NCBI GenBank assembly: GCA_024226555.1
Contig: JAAELO010000433.1
Location: forward strand, 1 to 45,365
Direction of reading: 5' to 3'
DNA: 45,365 bases
Origin: Desulfobacterales bacterium
GTDB taxonomy: Bacteria > Desulfobacterota > Desulfobacteria > Desulfobacterales > JAAELO01
Of this stretch, positions 1 through 12,131 are shown one piece after another. Under the pieces are notes generated by a model that saw only the letters and a list, made by a program, of their open reading frames with translations, did no database searches and was not told where the DNA came from. Every line of letters starts with the position of its first letter. Position 1 is the first letter of the stretch. Both the position numbers and the translations under genes were made by a program.

Positions 1-826
<826 letters not shown>

Positions 827-981
827 TAAATTATTTGGATTACCGATTAAACGGTAAAATTTGACTAGCTATATGATTTTAATTCTTTTCTGTCACTACT
901 TAGTTTTCAAAGATCAAACTTCTATTTTCCCTTGTTCTTAGCCGCTCCGCAATGTTTCCGTTTCGTTAAGAACAGAGCCTT

Positions 982-1008
982 TTTATACAAACTTGGTTTT
1001 GATGTCAA
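982..1008 (-). promoter_or_regulatory. rRNA operon promoter
   Basis: On the minus strand a perfect TTGACA (1008-1003) is followed by TATAAA (987-982) after a 15-base gap. TAAAAA at a 17-base gap is an alternative. A leader of about 150 bases to the 16S 5' end contains a GATCTTTGAAAACTAA stretch that resembles the boxA-type antitermination leaders of rrn operons. The position directly upstream of the 16S gene supports the call. The rest of 827-1077 shows no gene. Confidence 0.7.
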
Positions 1009-1077
1009 CTGTTATTTGAACAATATTTGAATTTAATTCAATTAAATTCATGATCAAATTGAAGACCATTGATATCA

Positions 1078-2361
1078 TTACTTATTTAAGACCAATTTAT
1101 GATATCTTTTTTTCCCAGACCTTAGAATAATCTCATTATTCTTAAAGTCATTTTCACTTATTACAGTGTCAAAAGAGGCCACTCTTTCATCATCTAAATA
1201 CGCACCACCTTGCTGAATTAGCTTCCTTGAAGCACTACTTGATTTAGCAAGTCCAGCTAATACAAACAGCTTAAATACAGGAATACCATCTTTTAATTCA
1301 TCCGAATTTATATCTGTGTAAGGCAGAGCCTTATCTTCTGAAACAACCTCTCTGGGTATAGAACTGGTTGGAAAAAGATCTTTCCTTACAGCCTTTCCAC
1401 CAAACATGCTGACTGCGGCCTTAAAGGATTTTATGGCCTCTTCCTCACCATGGCACAGTTTGGTAGCTTCAAACGCAAGAACAGCTTTAGCACTGTTTAT
1501 ATCTGAACCCTCAAGGGAACCACAAACATCGATTTCCACTTTTGGCAAAAATGTAAACAGAAGAAGGAATTTTTCCACATCTTTGTCATCTGTATTAATC
1601 CAGAACTGGTAGTACTCATATGGTGGCGTTTTTTCAGAATCAAGCCATACTGCACCTGATGCAGTTTTACCCATTTTTGCACCACTACTTGTGGTTATAA
1701 GTGGAAATGTAATACCAAAAGAGGTTTTCCTGTGCATTTTTCTTACAAGATCTATTCCAGCAACAATATTACCCCATTGATCACTACCTCCCATCTGCAA
1801 CAAACAGTCACGGGATTCAGCAAGTTTCATGAAATCATAAGCCTGCAAAAGCATATAGTTAAACTCAATAAAACTAAGACCCTCTTCTGAATCCAGTCTC
1901 ATTTTGTAACTTTCAGCTTTTACCATTCGATTTACACTAAAATGTCTACCTACATCACGGAGGAAATCAATATATCCTAAGCCTGTCAGCCAATCGGCAT
2001 TATCCACAAGCTCAGCCCCACCATCTTTAAAATCGATAAAATGGGATAATTGATCCTTTAAGCACCTTTTATTAAAATCAACGTCTTCTTTTGTGATCAT
2101 ATTTCTCATCTCAGTTTTCCCGCTAGGATCACCGATGAGACCTGTTCCTCCACCAACAAGAGCAATAGGACGATGTCCTGCTTTTTGCATATGTGCTAGA
2201 ACCATTATACAAACAAGGCTGCCTACGTGTAGACTTGAAGCTGTTGGGTCAAAACCGATATAACATGTTTGACCCTCTTTATTCAGATACTCATTAAGCT
2301 CATCTTCATGTGTTGTATTTTCAACAAAACCCCTGTCTTTTAAATCTTCTAAAATACCCAT
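1078..2361 (-). CDS. tyrS: Tyrosine--tRNA ligase (TyrRS)
   Basis: Cytoplasmic enzyme that charges tRNA-Tyr with tyrosine using ATP. The protein has 427 residues, normal for bacterial TyrRS. The class I signature is seen as HVGSL (about residues 45-49) after GFDPTASSL, and the KMSKS loop is KMGKT (229-233). The tyrosine-site block MGGSDQWGNI lies at about 190-199. The C-terminal S4-like RNA-binding domain (about 360-420) is present, with SASRKLIQQGG visible. The start ATG lies 13 bases after the rny stop, so rny and tyrS are probably co-transcribed. Nothing unusual is seen. Confidence 0.97.
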   Translation of the reverse strand: MGILEDLKDRGFVENTTHEDELNEYLNKEGQTCYIGFDPTASSLHVGSLVCIMVLAHMQKAGHRPIALVGGGTGLIGDPSGKTEMRNMITKEDVDFNKRCLKDQLSHFIDFKDGGAELVDNADWLTGLGYIDFLRDVGRHFSVNRMVKAESYKMRLDSEEGLSFIEFNYMLLQAYDFMKLAESRDCLLQMGGSDQWGNIVAGIDLVRKMHRKTSFGITFPLITTSSGAKMGKTASGAVWLDSEKTPPYEYYQFWINTDDKDVEKFLLLFTFLPKVEIDVCGSLEGSDINSAKAVLAFEATKLCHGEEEAIKSFKAAVSMFGGKAVRKDLFPTSSIPREVVSEDKALPYTDINSDELKDGIPVFKLFVLAGLAKSSSASRKLIQQGGAYLDDERVASFDTVISENDFKNNEIILRSGKKRYHKLVLNK

Positions 2362-2374
2362 CTTATAAAAATTC

Positions 2375-3937
2375 CTACTTATTTGCGTACTCTACAGCTC
2401 TTGTTTCTCTTATTACTGTAACCTTTATCTGTCCTGGAAATGTCAGAGTCTCTTCTATCTGTTTAACGATATCACGACTTAACATTACAGCATCTTCATC
2501 CCTTACAACATCACCCTCTACAATAACACGTAGTTCCCGACCAGCTTGAATTGCATATGAACTTGAAACGCCATCAAAGGAAAGTGCTATTTTTTCAAGA
2601 TCTTCAAGTCTTTTCACATAGTTTTCAAGAAGTTCTTTTCTTGCTCCTGGTCTGGCTCCTGAAATTGAATCCGCAGCCTGAACCAACAGATCATAAACCG
2701 TTGTTGGGGGAACATCTTCATGATGGCAAGCAATACCCTGCACAACCTCTTCAGATTCTCCATATTTTTTTGCTAATTTAGATCCCAAAAGAGCGTGTGG
2801 CCCTTCATTTTCATGGTCTATTGCCTTACCAATATCGTGTAGAAGCCCCATTCTTTTGGCAAGTTTTGCATTTAAACCAAGTTCAGAAGCCATCACACCA
2901 CATAAAAAACCGACTTCTACAGAGTGTTGAAGAACATTCTGAGCATAACTTGTTCTAAACTTCAAACTTCCAAGAACTTTGATCAATTCATTATTTATTC
3001 CATGGACACCAAGATCAAATGCAGCCTGATCTCCAGATTCTTTAATTGTTTGAGCAACTTCATCTGTAACAGTTTTAACAACCTCTTCTATTCTTGCAGG
3101 GTGTATTCTTCCATCTGCAATAAGTTTTTCGAGAGATAATCTTGCAACCTCTCTTCTAACCGGATTAAAACCAGATAAAATAACAGCTTCAGGAGTATCA
3201 TCTATTATAAGGTCAATTCCGGTAGCAGCTTCAATTGCTCTTATATTTCGTCCTTCCCGGCCTATTATTCTACCCTTCATCTCATCACTTGGTAATTGAA
3301 CAACCGAGACTGTTCGTTCTGCTACAAAATCACCAGCATATCTTTGAATCGCTGTTGCAATTACTTTTTTAGCCTCTTTATCAGCTTCTTCCTTCGCTTC
3401 AGAGGTGATTCTTTTAATCAGCTTTGCACCATCATGCCTTGCATCGTTCTCCATTGCTTTTAACAGGAGACCTTTTGCTTCATCGATAGTCAATCCTGAA
3501 ATTTTTTCTAACTGAACCTTCTGCTCATCAATAAGTTTGTCAAATTCAACCTTCTTGAGATCCACAGATTCTTCTTGTTCCTTTATTCTTTTTTCTGTTC
3601 GTTGAAGATCAGAGTCTCTTTTATCTATCTGTTCCTGACGTCTTTCAACCTTTTCCATTTTTTGAGCTACTCTTTTATCCTGTTGCTTAAGCTCAAGTCT
3701 CGTTTCATTTGTTTCAGCATCAAACTTGCTTTTCATATTATAAAGTCTGTCTTTAGCTTCAACCTTGGCTTCCCTTTGAAGAGTTTCAGCCCTTCTTTTA
3801 GCATCTTCAAGGATTCTGTGCCCTTCATCTTCATAATCCTTTGATCTTTTTGACAGAATCCGGCCTTTAATCCAATAGGCCAAAACAAAGCCAACAATGA
3901 ATATTATTATGTATACTATAATGTCGCTAAAATGCAT
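2375..3937 (-). CDS. rny: Ribonuclease Y
   Basis: Membrane-anchored endoribonuclease that initiates mRNA decay. Domains in order are one N-terminal transmembrane helix ([20 protein letters not shown]), a long charged coiled coil (about residues 30-190), a KH RNA-binding domain (around the [15 protein letters not shown] motif) and an HD phosphohydrolase domain with [12 protein letters not shown]. About 520 residues is the usual RNase Y length. I prefer the ATG at 3937 (MHFSDII) because an AGGGAGA ribosome-binding site sits at the right distance. Upstream in-frame ATGs at 3943 and 3955 lie at or before that site. The gene lies downstream of the 6S RNA and upstream of tyrS. Confidence 0.96.
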   Translation of the reverse strand: MHFSDIIVYIIIFIVGFVLAYWIKGRILSKRSKDYEDEGHRILEDAKRRAETLQREAKVEAKDRLYNMKSKFDAETNETRLELKQQDKRVAQKMEKVERRQEQIDKRDSDLQRTEKRIKEQEESVDLKKVEFDKLIDEQKVQLEKISGLTIDEAKGLLLKAMENDARHDGAKLIKRITSEAKEEADKEAKKVIATAIQRYAGDFVAERTVSVVQLPSDEMKGRIIGREGRNIRAIEAATGIDLIIDDTPEAVILSGFNPVRREVARLSLEKLIADGRIHPARIEEVVKTVTDEVAQTIKESGDQAAFDLGVHGINNELIKVLGSLKFRTSYAQNVLQHSVEVGFLCGVMASELGLNAKLAKRMGLLHDIGKAIDHENEGPHALLGSKLAKKYGESEEVVQGIACHHEDVPPTTVYDLLVQAADSISGARPGARKELLENYVKRLEDLEKIALSFDGVSSSYAIQAGRELRVIVEGDVVRDEDAVMLSRDIVKQIEETLTFPGQIKVTVIRETRAVEYANK

Positions 3938-4029
3938 TCCCATTCTCCCTAACATTTTGTTTTTACTTAATATATAAATACTACTTTATGTCTTAGATTT
4001 ATTTTAGGAGGTGATTCGGAAGGTTTTTA

Positions 4030-4215
4030 TAAAACCCCACCAATTGCCGTGTTGATGATATCCTTGAACCTTATTGGTCAAGTGGGCGCCCCATAACTCC
4101 TTTAGGCTTTTCTGTTAAACAGAACATGCTCACCAGAGTAAGAGAGAGCTCCCGTTCTTATTGCATTGGGTCTAAGGACATAACAACAATCACGAACATG
4201 GCAGGGTAAAATTTG
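4030..4215 (-). ncRNA. ssrS: 6S RNA (SsrS)
   Basis: 6S RNA binds the housekeeping RNA polymerase holoenzyme by mimicking an open promoter. The minus strand between zapA and rny carries the family hallmarks. TGGTGAGCATG is followed by a small hairpin, GAAAAGCCT and then TGACCAATAAGGTTCAAGG, close to the core of E. coli 6S (GGTGAGCATG..GAAGCCTT..TTGAACCAAGG). The 5' arm (GCCATGTT.. GTTATGTCC) pairs imperfectly with the 3' arm (GGATATCAT..AACACGGC), giving the long closing stem. Location just downstream of zapA is the classic proteobacterial position. The ends are approximate. Confidence 0.88.
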
Positions 4216-4248
4216 TTAACAACCCTTATTAAAAAGATTACAAAGGGA

Positions 4249-4548
4249 TTACAAAGTACTGCATTTTTTCTCAATACTTTCTATAATTGCAGCTGATTTA
4301 TCAGTTATATTTTTCATAGCTTCATCATGATCACGTTTCAACTTGTAATATTTACTTGAAATATTCATAGTTGCAAGTAACAGCTGCTTAAGTCTGGAAC
4401 TTCTTACAGTTTGCCCAAGTGAACTCATTTCAATTTCGGAAACCTCTTTAACAATCAACTCTGCGATCGCTTCAGCATCTGGAACATCATTTTCAGATTT
4501 GAAAGTATGAAGTTCTCCAAAAAGTTCAATTTTTACAATATCTCCCAA
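4249..4548 (-). CDS. zapA: Cell division protein ZapA
   Basis: ZapA binds and bundles FtsZ filaments at the division site. The 99-residue product has the ZapA layout: a short N-terminal beta region (VKIELFGELHTFKSEND), then a helix and a C-terminal coiled coil (about residues 60-95) for dimer/tetramer formation. It is followed by 6S RNA, as in many proteobacteria, and preceded by a ZapB-like coiled-coil gene 39 bases upstream. Sequence similarity in this family is low. The call rests on the N-terminal pattern plus synteny. Confidence 0.85.
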   Translation of the reverse strand: MGDIVKIELFGELHTFKSENDVPDAEAIAELIVKEVSEIEMSSLGQTVRSSRLKQLLLATMNISSKYYKLKRDHDEAMKNITDKSAAIIESIEKKCSTL

Positions 4549-4587
4549 TGATTGCTATCTCAACCTTTCTAATATTTAATTGTGAAT

Positions 4588-4830
4588 TCAGGATAATTCA
4601 GAATAGTTATTTAATTTAGCCAGTAGTCCGTCAACCTTTGACCTTACAATTGCACTTTGGTCAAGATTACGTTCTTTTTCCTCATCATTTCCCTTTATTT
4701 CAAATTCTAGATCTTCTATCTGCTTTTGAAGATCTGAATTTGTATTTTCAAGAGATCTGCATAGCTCAATTAAAAAATCCACTTTTTCTTCTATATCTTC
4801 AAATTGACTAAAAATCACATCATTATCCAT
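4588..4830 (-). CDS. Small coiled-coil protein, ZapB-like
   Basis: An 80-residue acidic protein that is almost entirely predicted coiled coil (about residues 8-55, heptad-like spacing of Ile/Leu in VDFLIELCRSLENTNSDLQK). It has no signal peptide or membrane segment. Its place directly upstream of zapA suggests a divisome role like ZapB, which binds ZapA and stabilises the Z ring. Coiled coils are easily confused, so the name is an inference from size, composition and position. It is separated from the upstream glmU-like gene by 58 bases. Confidence 0.6.
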   Translation of the reverse strand: MDNDVIFSQFEDIEEKVDFLIELCRSLENTNSDLQKQIEDLEFEIKGNDEEKERNLDQSAIVRSKVDGLLAKLNNYSELS

Positions 4831-4888
4831 TTTACACCTCTTAATATCATTTTAACAATATAGTCTCTTAGTTTGTTTAAAGTCAAGG

Positions 4889-5638
4889 CTAATTACCAAC
4901 TCTAATCTCCATAACCCCTTGAGCCACATCTAAATCTTTGATATCGTTAACTCCAAGAATTTCTGAAAAATCCTTACAGATATCAACACCTATTTTCTTA
5001 CTTTCTTTATATAATATACTAACAATATCAGGAAGGTAAAATTCCCCCTGGGCATTCTCAGCATTAATTTTTTTAATCGAATGTTCAAGATGGTCTTTTT
5101 TCAAGCAGTATATACCTGCATTAATTAAATTGATCTTTTTTTGATTGTTTGAAGCATCACTCTCTTCAACTATACCGATCACATCATTATTCTTATCCTG
5201 CAAGATTCTGCCATAGCCTGTAGGATTATCAACATATGCTGCCAAAACAGTCATATCATTTTTTCTTTTTTTATGCAGGTTAATAAAATTATTTATAGTT
5301 TCTGACCTGATCAATGGAACATCTCCACACAGGATTACAACATTTTCAACATTTTCTTTTATTTCCGGCATTCCACATTTAACGGCATGACCAGTTCCAA
5401 GTTGCTTATCCTGATATGCAAATTTTACATTACCTACACTTCTTGCGAAGGTTTTAACCTCTTCAGATTGATGTCCAACAATAACGACTATATTATCTTC
5501 ATCCGTAACTTTTTTTGATTCATTTATTACATAGTAGATCATAGGTTTTCCACAAATCTGATGGAGAACCTTTGCTTTTGTAGATTTCATTCTCGTACCC
5601 TTACCGGCAGCAAGGATAACAATCGAATCTTTACTCAT
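4889..5638 (-). CDS. GlmU-type NTP transferase lacking the acyltransferase domain
   Basis: Likely a UDP-N-acetylglucosamine pyrophosphorylase, forming UDP-GlcNAc from UTP and GlcNAc-1-phosphate for peptidoglycan and LPS. The nucleotide-binding signature LAAGKGTRMKS..KVLH..CGKPM is at residues 9-33. GDVPLI (metal/UDP site) and GYGRI are also present. The protein stops at 249 residues, at the end of the pyrophosphorylase domain. The left-handed beta-helix acetyltransferase half of GlmU (to ~450 residues) is absent, and no remnant of it follows. Acetylation of GlcN-1-P would then need another enzyme, or the substrate may differ. The gene follows a terminator, so it is probably expressed separately from atp. 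Confidence 0.82.
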   Translation of the reverse strand: MSKDSIVILAAGKGTRMKSTKAKVLHQICGKPMIYYVINESKKVTDEDNIVVIVGHQSEEVKTFARSVGNVKFAYQDKQLGTGHAVKCGMPEIKENVENVVILCGDVPLIRSETINNFINLHKKRKNDMTVLAAYVDNPTGYGRILQDKNNDVIGIVEESDASNNQKKINLINAGIYCLKKDHLEHSIKKINAENAQGEFYLPDIVSILYKESKKIGVDICKDFSEILGVNDIKDLDVAQGVMEIRVGN

Positions 5639-5656
5639 TACATTCCTTTAAAAAAG

Positions 5657-5688
5657 GAAAAGGGTAAGCCAAGTGACCTACCCTTTTC
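5657..5688 (-). terminator. Rho-independent terminator after the atp operon
   Basis: A perfect 10-bp stem GAAAAGGGTA / TACCCTTTTC encloses a 12-base loop. On the minus strand it is followed by CTTTTTT, the usual U-run. It lies between atpC and the glmU-like gene and so ends atp transcription. The plus-strand side has no U-run. Confidence 0.8.
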
Positions 5689-5698
5689 ATATCTTTAG

Positions 5699-5828
5699 TT
5701 AACCTCTAATAACTGCTTTTTTAGCGAAATACTGTGTTGTGCTCAAAAAAAAACTTTTGTAAATTCGACCCGTTATTTTTTGACACGCCTTGTATTTCAT
5801 CTAAAATATCTAATTATTAAAGGTTCCC
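5699..5828. repeat. MITE-like inverted-repeat element, copy 1
   Basis: About 130 bases bounded by AACCTCTAATAACT on the left and an AATTATTAAAGGTTCCC end on the right. Much of the interior (GCTTTTTTAGCGAAATACTGTGTTG, split here as GCTTTTTTAGCG and AAATACTGTGTTG; and CTTGTATTTCATC) matches the clearer copy at 29547-29677. It has no coding capacity. It sits between atpC and its terminator, inside the 3' untranslated part of the atp transcript. Confidence 0.8.
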
Positions 5829-5856
5829 TTTATGATTAAATATTTAATCACAAGAT

Positions 5857-6264
5857 TTAGCTAACTACTCCTGTTGCATCCAACCGAACTATCGCTCTTA
5901 GAAGAGCAGCTTTTGCTCTTACAACATCAAGATCTTCACGATTTTCCAGTCTTTTTTCAGCTCTTTCCATTGCGGACTTTGCTCTTTCAACATCTATGTC
6001 CTCAAGGCTTTCAGCCGATTCTGCAAGAACAGTAATTTTTTCAGGTAAAGCTTCAGCAAAACCGCCACTGATAAAAATTGATTTATCAGAGCCACTTGCA
6101 TCTGTGTAGCGAAGTATTCCTGTTTTAAGCGTGCTTAAAAAAGATGTATGGCCGCTTAAAACGCCGAATTCTCCTTCGGAACCAGGAGCCATTACTATCT
6201 GAGCTTCTGTTTCAACAACATTTCTCTCAGGTGTAACAACTTCAAGTTTAATGTTCTCTGCCAT
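5857..6264 (-). CDS. atpC: ATP synthase F1 epsilon subunit
   Basis: Central-stalk subunit that couples rotation and can inhibit ATP hydrolysis. The 135 residues cover the N-terminal beta-sandwich (motif APGSEGEFGVLSGHTSFLSTL at about 26-46, split as APGSEGEFGVL and SGHTSFLSTL) and the C-terminal helical hairpin rich in Arg/Glu/Ala. It is the last gene of the atp operon, 14 bases after atpD. A MITE-like repeat and a terminator follow. Confidence 0.95.
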   Translation of the reverse strand: MAENIKLEVVTPERNVVETEAQIVMAPGSEGEFGVLSGHTSFLSTLKTGILRYTDASGSDKSIFISGGFAEALPEKITVLAESAESLEDIDVERAKSAMERAEKRLENREDLDVVRAKAALLRAIVRLDATGVVS

Positions 6265-6278
6265 ACTACTACCTCCAA

Positions 6279-7757
<1,479 letters not shown>

Positions 7758-8630
7758 CTAACCCTTCAGTGCCTCAGCACCACTAACGATATCCATCAAA
7801 TCATTTGTGATCGCAGCCTGACGTGCCTTATTGTAGATCGTAACAAGTTCATCAATTAGATCTTCGCAAGCCTTGGTTGCATTATCCATTGCTGTCATTC
7901 TTGCTGCTTCCTTGCTGGTTGCAGTTTCAAGAATTGCACTGAATATCTGAATATAAACATTTTTTGGTAACATTTCATTTAAAAGCTGAGCCGGATCTGG
8001 TTCACAAATATGTTCAGCCTGAAATGGTTTATCTTCTTCTTCCTCAATTTTTTCAATGGCTGGAATTGGCAGAACCTGTTTAACAACAGGCTTTTGCGAT
8101 GCCATATTTTTAAATTCAGAGTAGATCAGGACAACTTTGTCATAATCTCCATTTAAAAAACCATCTATTAAATTACGCCCTGAATTTGAAGCATCTGAGA
8201 AAGTAAGTTTTCCTTCAAGGGCAGTCTTAACTTCAAGACCCTGTTTTTTTGCCCAGTCAGCACCTTTCTTACCAAATGATGAGAGCGAAAATTCATAACC
8301 TTTATCGGAATTATCTTTTATATAATTATCAACTTTTTTAAGCAAATTGGAATTAAAACTGCCGCACAAACCTTTATCATCGGTACATAGAACAATATGA
8401 ACCTTTTTTACATTTTCCTTAGGGATAAGAAGAGGACTGGCTTCACCACCAGCTTTTTCTGATAAACTCCCCAGTACTTCAGCATATTTTGCAGCGTAAG
8501 GTCTGAATTGCTCCATTGCAAGTTGATTTCCTCGCAGACGAGAAGTAGCAACCATTTTCATGGCGTTCGTAATCTGCTTGGTTTTTTTTACACCTACAAT
8601 TTTTAATTGGACTTCCTTTAACGTTGCCAT
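7758..8630 (-). CDS. atpG: ATP synthase F1 gamma subunit
   Basis: Rotor shaft of F1. The 290-residue protein starts MATLKEVQLKIVGVKKTKQI and contains TNAMKMVATSRLR, the N-terminal coiled-coil helix of the family. LCTDDKGLCGSFN is the conserved Rossmann-like segment, and the C-terminal helix (ARMTAMDNATKACEDLID) is intact. The C-terminus is slightly extended after the usual end (ITNDLMDIVSGAEALKG). It lies between atpA and atpD in the standard order. Confidence 0.97.
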   Translation of the reverse strand: MATLKEVQLKIVGVKKTKQITNAMKMVATSRLRGNQLAMEQFRPYAAKYAEVLGSLSEKAGGEASPLLIPKENVKKVHIVLCTDDKGLCGSFNSNLLKKVDNYIKDNSDKGYEFSLSSFGKKGADWAKKQGLEVKTALEGKLTFSDASNSGRNLIDGFLNGDYDKVVLIYSEFKNMASQKPVVKQVLPIPAIEKIEEEEDKPFQAEHICEPDPAQLLNEMLPKNVYIQIFSAILETATSKEAARMTAMDNATKACEDLIDELVTIYNKARQAAITNDLMDIVSGAEALKG

Positions 8631-8676
8631 ATTTTTACCTTTACAGTCTTCACTTTAATAAAAAGGTGAGCCAAAT

Positions 8677-10194
8677 CTATTTAATAGTATCTTTAAATTC
8701 ATCAGCATAAGCAGTTAACGCCTTCTTTAGAATCTCCTCAGTTGCACTGGAAAGATCTCTTTCTGCTTTAATATTTGCAAACACATCAGGATAGTTGTTT
8801 TCAATGAAAGGATAAAGACCGGCTTCATATTTACCAAGAACACCGATTTCAAATTCATTTAAAAACCCTTTTGTACCAGCATAAAGAATTGGAACCTGCT
8901 TTTCAAGAGAAAGAGGCTTATACTGACCCTGTTTCAGGATCTCAACCATTCTCTCACCTTTAGTAAGAACTGCCTGTGTTGCAGCATCAAGGTCACTACC
9001 AAAAGATGCAAAAGCTGCAAGTTCTCTGTATTGTGCAAGGTCAAGACGAAGTGTTCCAGCAACTTTCTTCATCGCTTTTTCCTGTGCGGAACCACCAACC
9101 CTTGATACTGACAGACCAACATCAACAGCAGGTCTGTTTCCTGAAAAGAACATAGCTTTATCAAGGAATATCTGACCATCTGTAATAGAGATAACGTTAG
9201 TTGGAATAAATGCGGAAACATCACCTTCCTGGGTTTCAATAACAGGAAGTGCTGTTAAGGAACCTGCACCTAATTCATCATTTAACTTGCAAGATCTTTC
9301 AAGAAGTCTTGAGTGGTTGTAGAAAATATCTCCAGGGAAAGCTTCTCGTCCTGGTGGTCTTCTAAGAAGAAGAGATACCTGACGGTATGCTGCTGCCTGC
9401 TTGGAAAGGTCATCATAAACGATAAGAGCGTGTTCACCTTTATCTCTGTAGTACTCACCAATAGCAGTTCCTGCATAAGGAGCTAGGAACTGAAGTGAAG
9501 CAGGGTCACTGGCACAAGCTGCAACAACTGTTGTATATTCCATAGCGCCATGTTCTTCAAGAACAGCAACAACCTGAGCAACTGTTGATTTTTTCTGACC
9601 AGTAGCCACATAGACACACTTTAAGTCTGTCTCTTTCTGAGCAAGGATAGCATCGATAGCGATCGCTGTTTTACCGATCTGACGGTCACCGATAATAAGC
9701 TCACGCTGACCTCGTCCAACAGGAGTCATAGCATCAACTGCCTTTAGACCTGTGTAACATGGTTCATGAACACTTTTTCTTGCAATAACACCAGGAGCAA
9801 CTTCTTCAATTCTTCTGAACTCTTTGGAATCGATTGGTCCTTTTCCATCAATTGGCTCACCAACTGTGGTAACAACACGACCAAGAACAGCTTCTCCAAC
9901 AGGAACCTGAGCAATTTTACCAGTTCTTTTAACTACATCGCCTTCCTTGATTTCAAGGTCGGACCCCATGATAGCTATACCAACGTTATCTTCTTCAAGG
10001 TTAAGAACAAGTCCCATAACATTTCCAGGGAACTCAACAAGTTCCATAGCCATCGCATTTTCGAGGCCATAAACTCTGGCGATACCGTCACCTACTGAAA
10101 GAACAACTCCGGTTTCGCTCAATTCAACTTCTTTTTCAAAATCTTTAATTTGATCTTTGATTATCTGGCTTATTTCTTCAGCTTTGATTTCCAT
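8677..10194 (-). CDS. atpA: ATP synthase F1 alpha subunit
   Basis: Non-catalytic nucleotide-binding subunit of F1. The 505 residues have the P-loop [11 protein letters not shown] (about 170-180) and the alpha signature [14 protein letters not shown] (about 364-377). Length is typical. Its start overlaps the atpH stop by one base (10194), suggesting translational coupling. Confidence 0.98.
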   Translation of the reverse strand: MEIKAEEISQIIKDQIKDFEKEVELSETGVVLSVGDGIARVYGLENAMAMELVEFPGNVMGLVLNLEEDNVGIAIMGSDLEIKEGDVVKRTGKIAQVPVGEAVLGRVVTTVGEPIDGKGPIDSKEFRRIEEVAPGVIARKSVHEPCYTGLKAVDAMTPVGRGQRELIIGDRQIGKTAIAIDAILAQKETDLKCVYVATGQKKSTVAQVVAVLEEHGAMEYTTVVAACASDPASLQFLAPYAGTAIGEYYRDKGEHALIVYDDLSKQAAAYRQVSLLLRRPPGREAFPGDIFYNHSRLLERSCKLNDELGAGSLTALPVIETQEGDVSAFIPTNVISITDGQIFLDKAMFFSGNRPAVDVGLSVSRVGGSAQEKAMKKVAGTLRLDLAQYRELAAFASFGSDLDAATQAVLTKGERMVEILKQGQYKPLSLEKQVPILYAGTKGFLNEFEIGVLGKYEAGLYPFIENNYPDVFANIKAERDLSSATEEILKKALTAYADEFKDTIK

Positions 10195-10745
10195 TAGACA
10201 CTCTCACCTTTTTTAAATGATTCTCTCATTTTGAGTAACTGAGTTTTGATACTTCCATCCAAAACAAGGTCGCCTATTTTAGTAACAACTCCGCCAATTA
10301 GTTCAGGATCATGTTTTACGTCCAGAACAACGTCTTTACCAATCCTTTTGGCTAAAGAAGCTTTTATTTTGTCGAGTGCTTCAGCAGAAAGTTCTGTTGC
10401 TGATGTAACACTTGCATGAGCGACACCCTTGATTTCATCCGCTAGCTGCTGATAAAATTCATTAATATCTGACAAAAATTCCAATCTCCCCTTATCAAAA
10501 AGAATCATGAAGAAAGAGTTCATTGTTTTTGTCAAATTCAACTTTTCAAGCACAGCTACGAGAACAGCTTTTCGTTCAACTTTACCAAACAAAGGATTAC
10601 AAACAGCCATTTTTAACTGACTATTATTTTCCAGAATCCCGGAAAACATATCCAACTCGTCTTTGTACTTGTCAGCCTGGCCATCTTCTTTGCCAATAAG
10701 CATTAGTGCATTGGCATAACGTCTTGAAATAGCGATATTTTTCAT
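10194..10745 (-). CDS. atpH: ATP synthase F1 delta subunit
   Basis: Peripheral-stalk subunit that ties the b/b' dimer to the top of F1. The 183-residue protein begins with the helical domain typical of the family ([17 protein letters not shown]). It ends with the conserved C-terminal block ([20 protein letters not shown]). It overlaps both neighbours by one base (atpF stop at 10745, atpA start at 10194). Confidence 0.95.
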   Translation of the reverse strand: MKNIAISRRYANALMLIGKEDGQADKYKDELDMFSGILENNSQLKMAVCNPLFGKVERKAVLVAVLEKLNLTKTMNSFFMILFDKGRLEFLSDINEFYQQLADEIKGVAHASVTSATELSAEALDKIKASLAKRIGKDVVLDVKHDPELIGGVVTKIGDLVLDGSIKTQLLKMRESFKKGESV

Positions 10746-11317
10746 TATGCCTCCACCATTGTTAAATATTCATCCATTAGCTTGCTCTGATCGTCAGAAC
10801 TAACTGATTGCTTTACAATCTCCTCAGCTTTTTCTAATGCTTTAGTTGTAATCTCTTCCTGAAGTGCTTTCTTTGCTGTCTTAAACTCATGCTCGATATT
10901 TTTCTTAGCTTGTTCTTCAAGCTTTTCAGCAGATTGAGCAGCTTCTTCAAGAATTCTTTTCTTTGCGGCTTCACCCTGTTCTTTGTACTGATCCAAGATT
11001 TTAGCAGCTTCAGAATCTAAAGTAGCTATTTTCTTGTTATACTCAGCGAGAGTAGCTTCCGCTTCTTTCTTTTTAGCTTCCAGATCGTTTAACTGATCTT
11101 CAATACCCTTTATTCTACCATTTAAAGCCTGACTAACAGGCTTTCTTAAGATAAAGAATAATCCAATAGCTAATACCGCGAAGTTTGTGATTCTCCAGGT
11201 ATCAGTAGCCTGCCATCCTTTACCCCCACCAGCAGCATAAACTCCCAATGGTAATATAAGAAGAAACAAGAAGGAGATTAATAGAATCCAGTTAATCCGT
11301 TTTACGGAAAAATTCAT
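10745..11317 (-). CDS. atpF: ATP synthase Fo b subunit
   Basis: Membrane-anchored peripheral stalk subunit. The 190-residue protein has a hydrophobic N-terminus (WILLISFLFLLILPLGVYAA, which may be a cleavable signal or first helix). A second hydrophobic segment follows (ITNFAVLAIGLFFILRKP), then a long Ala/Glu/Lys coiled coil. Having both b and b' in one operon is common in Desulfobacterota and cyanobacteria. It overlaps its neighbours by one base on each side. Confidence 0.92.
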   Translation of the reverse strand: MNFSVKRINWILLISFLFLLILPLGVYAAGGGKGWQATDTWRITNFAVLAIGLFFILRKPVSQALNGRIKGIEDQLNDLEAKKKEAEATLAEYNKKIATLDSEAAKILDQYKEQGEAAKKRILEEAAQSAEKLEEQAKKNIEHEFKTAKKALQEEITTKALEKAEEIVKQSVSSDDQSKLMDEYLTMVEA

Positions 11318-11742
11318 TAAACTGCCCTCCCTAATATTTTTTCAGAGATAGCATTAGCAAAAGCATCAACCTCTTTTGAAAGGTCTGCTCTAACTCCATC
11401 AATATCATTTTTGATTTTTTGACGTGTTTCTGCTAGATTAGCCTGAGCTTTTTCATTGATTTCTGAAATAATTTTTGTTTCTTCCAGGGTAGCCTCATCG
11501 ACTAAAGCGTCTTTTTGCTTTAATCCATTTGCCCTTGCTTGTTTTATACCAGCGCCGAATGCTTTTTCACTTTCTTCAGCATCACTTTTTGAAGTTTCAA
11601 TGCCTTTTTCAAGACCGGAAATTTTATCATTCCGTTGCTTTAAAATACTTCTGATTGGTTTGTATAAAACTACATTAAGGGCTATTATGAGTAAGATGAA
11701 ATTGATGATCTGTATAAGGACTGATCCATCAACACTAACCAT
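11317..11742 (-). CDS. atpF': ATP synthase Fo b' subunit
   Basis: Second peripheral-stalk b-type subunit of 141 residues. One N-terminal membrane helix (VLIQIINFILLIIALNVVLY) is followed by the KPIRSILKQRNDKI turn and a charged coiled coil. It is the first gene of the visible atp operon. No a (atpB) or c (atpE) gene precedes it in the window. In many Desulfobacterota these two are encoded elsewhere with atpI. Confidence 0.92.
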   Translation of the reverse strand: MVSVDGSVLIQIINFILLIIALNVVLYKPIRSILKQRNDKISGLEKGIETSKSDAEESEKAFGAGIKQARANGLKQKDALVDEATLEETKIISEINEKAQANLAETRQKIKNDIDGVRADLSKEVDAFANAISEKILGRAV

Positions 11743-12131
11743 AATTGTCCCCCCAAAAACATTTGATAAGATTAATGATGTCTTAATTCAAATTCAATAA
11801 CCATGACCCACTATAAATCATTGATCCAGTAGCATCTTTTTAAAAGTGTTGTCAACTTATTTGTGGGCTTATGAATAGCTGAAAAGGATGGATTAATGCG
11901 ACTTCTTATTAAAGCTTTTAAAACCTGTTATTGAAGATTATATATAAAATAAAACCATGTAATTATTTGAAAATATAGAATATATTTTCCAAAAACGTAC
12001 TTACCATATTTTTGAGCAGACAATCGCTCCCTCGTAACCCTTCAATTATATTGAAGAATATATTTAGCAAACGAGTGGGATTAAAAAAATATGATATGAT
12101 TTATTTTTCTTAATTTAAAAAATAATTCAAT
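11743..12131. other. Intergenic region between rodA and the atp operon
   Basis: 389 bases without a credible gene. It contains a small palindrome CTTCAAT-TAT-ATTGAAG (about 12040-12056), nested in weaker complementarity between CTCGT and ACGAG, which could end rodA transcription. On the minus strand a TTGACA (11855-11850) lies about 110 bases upstream of the b' start and could be a -35 box. No good -10 box follows, so the atp promoter is not settled. Confidence 0.5.
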
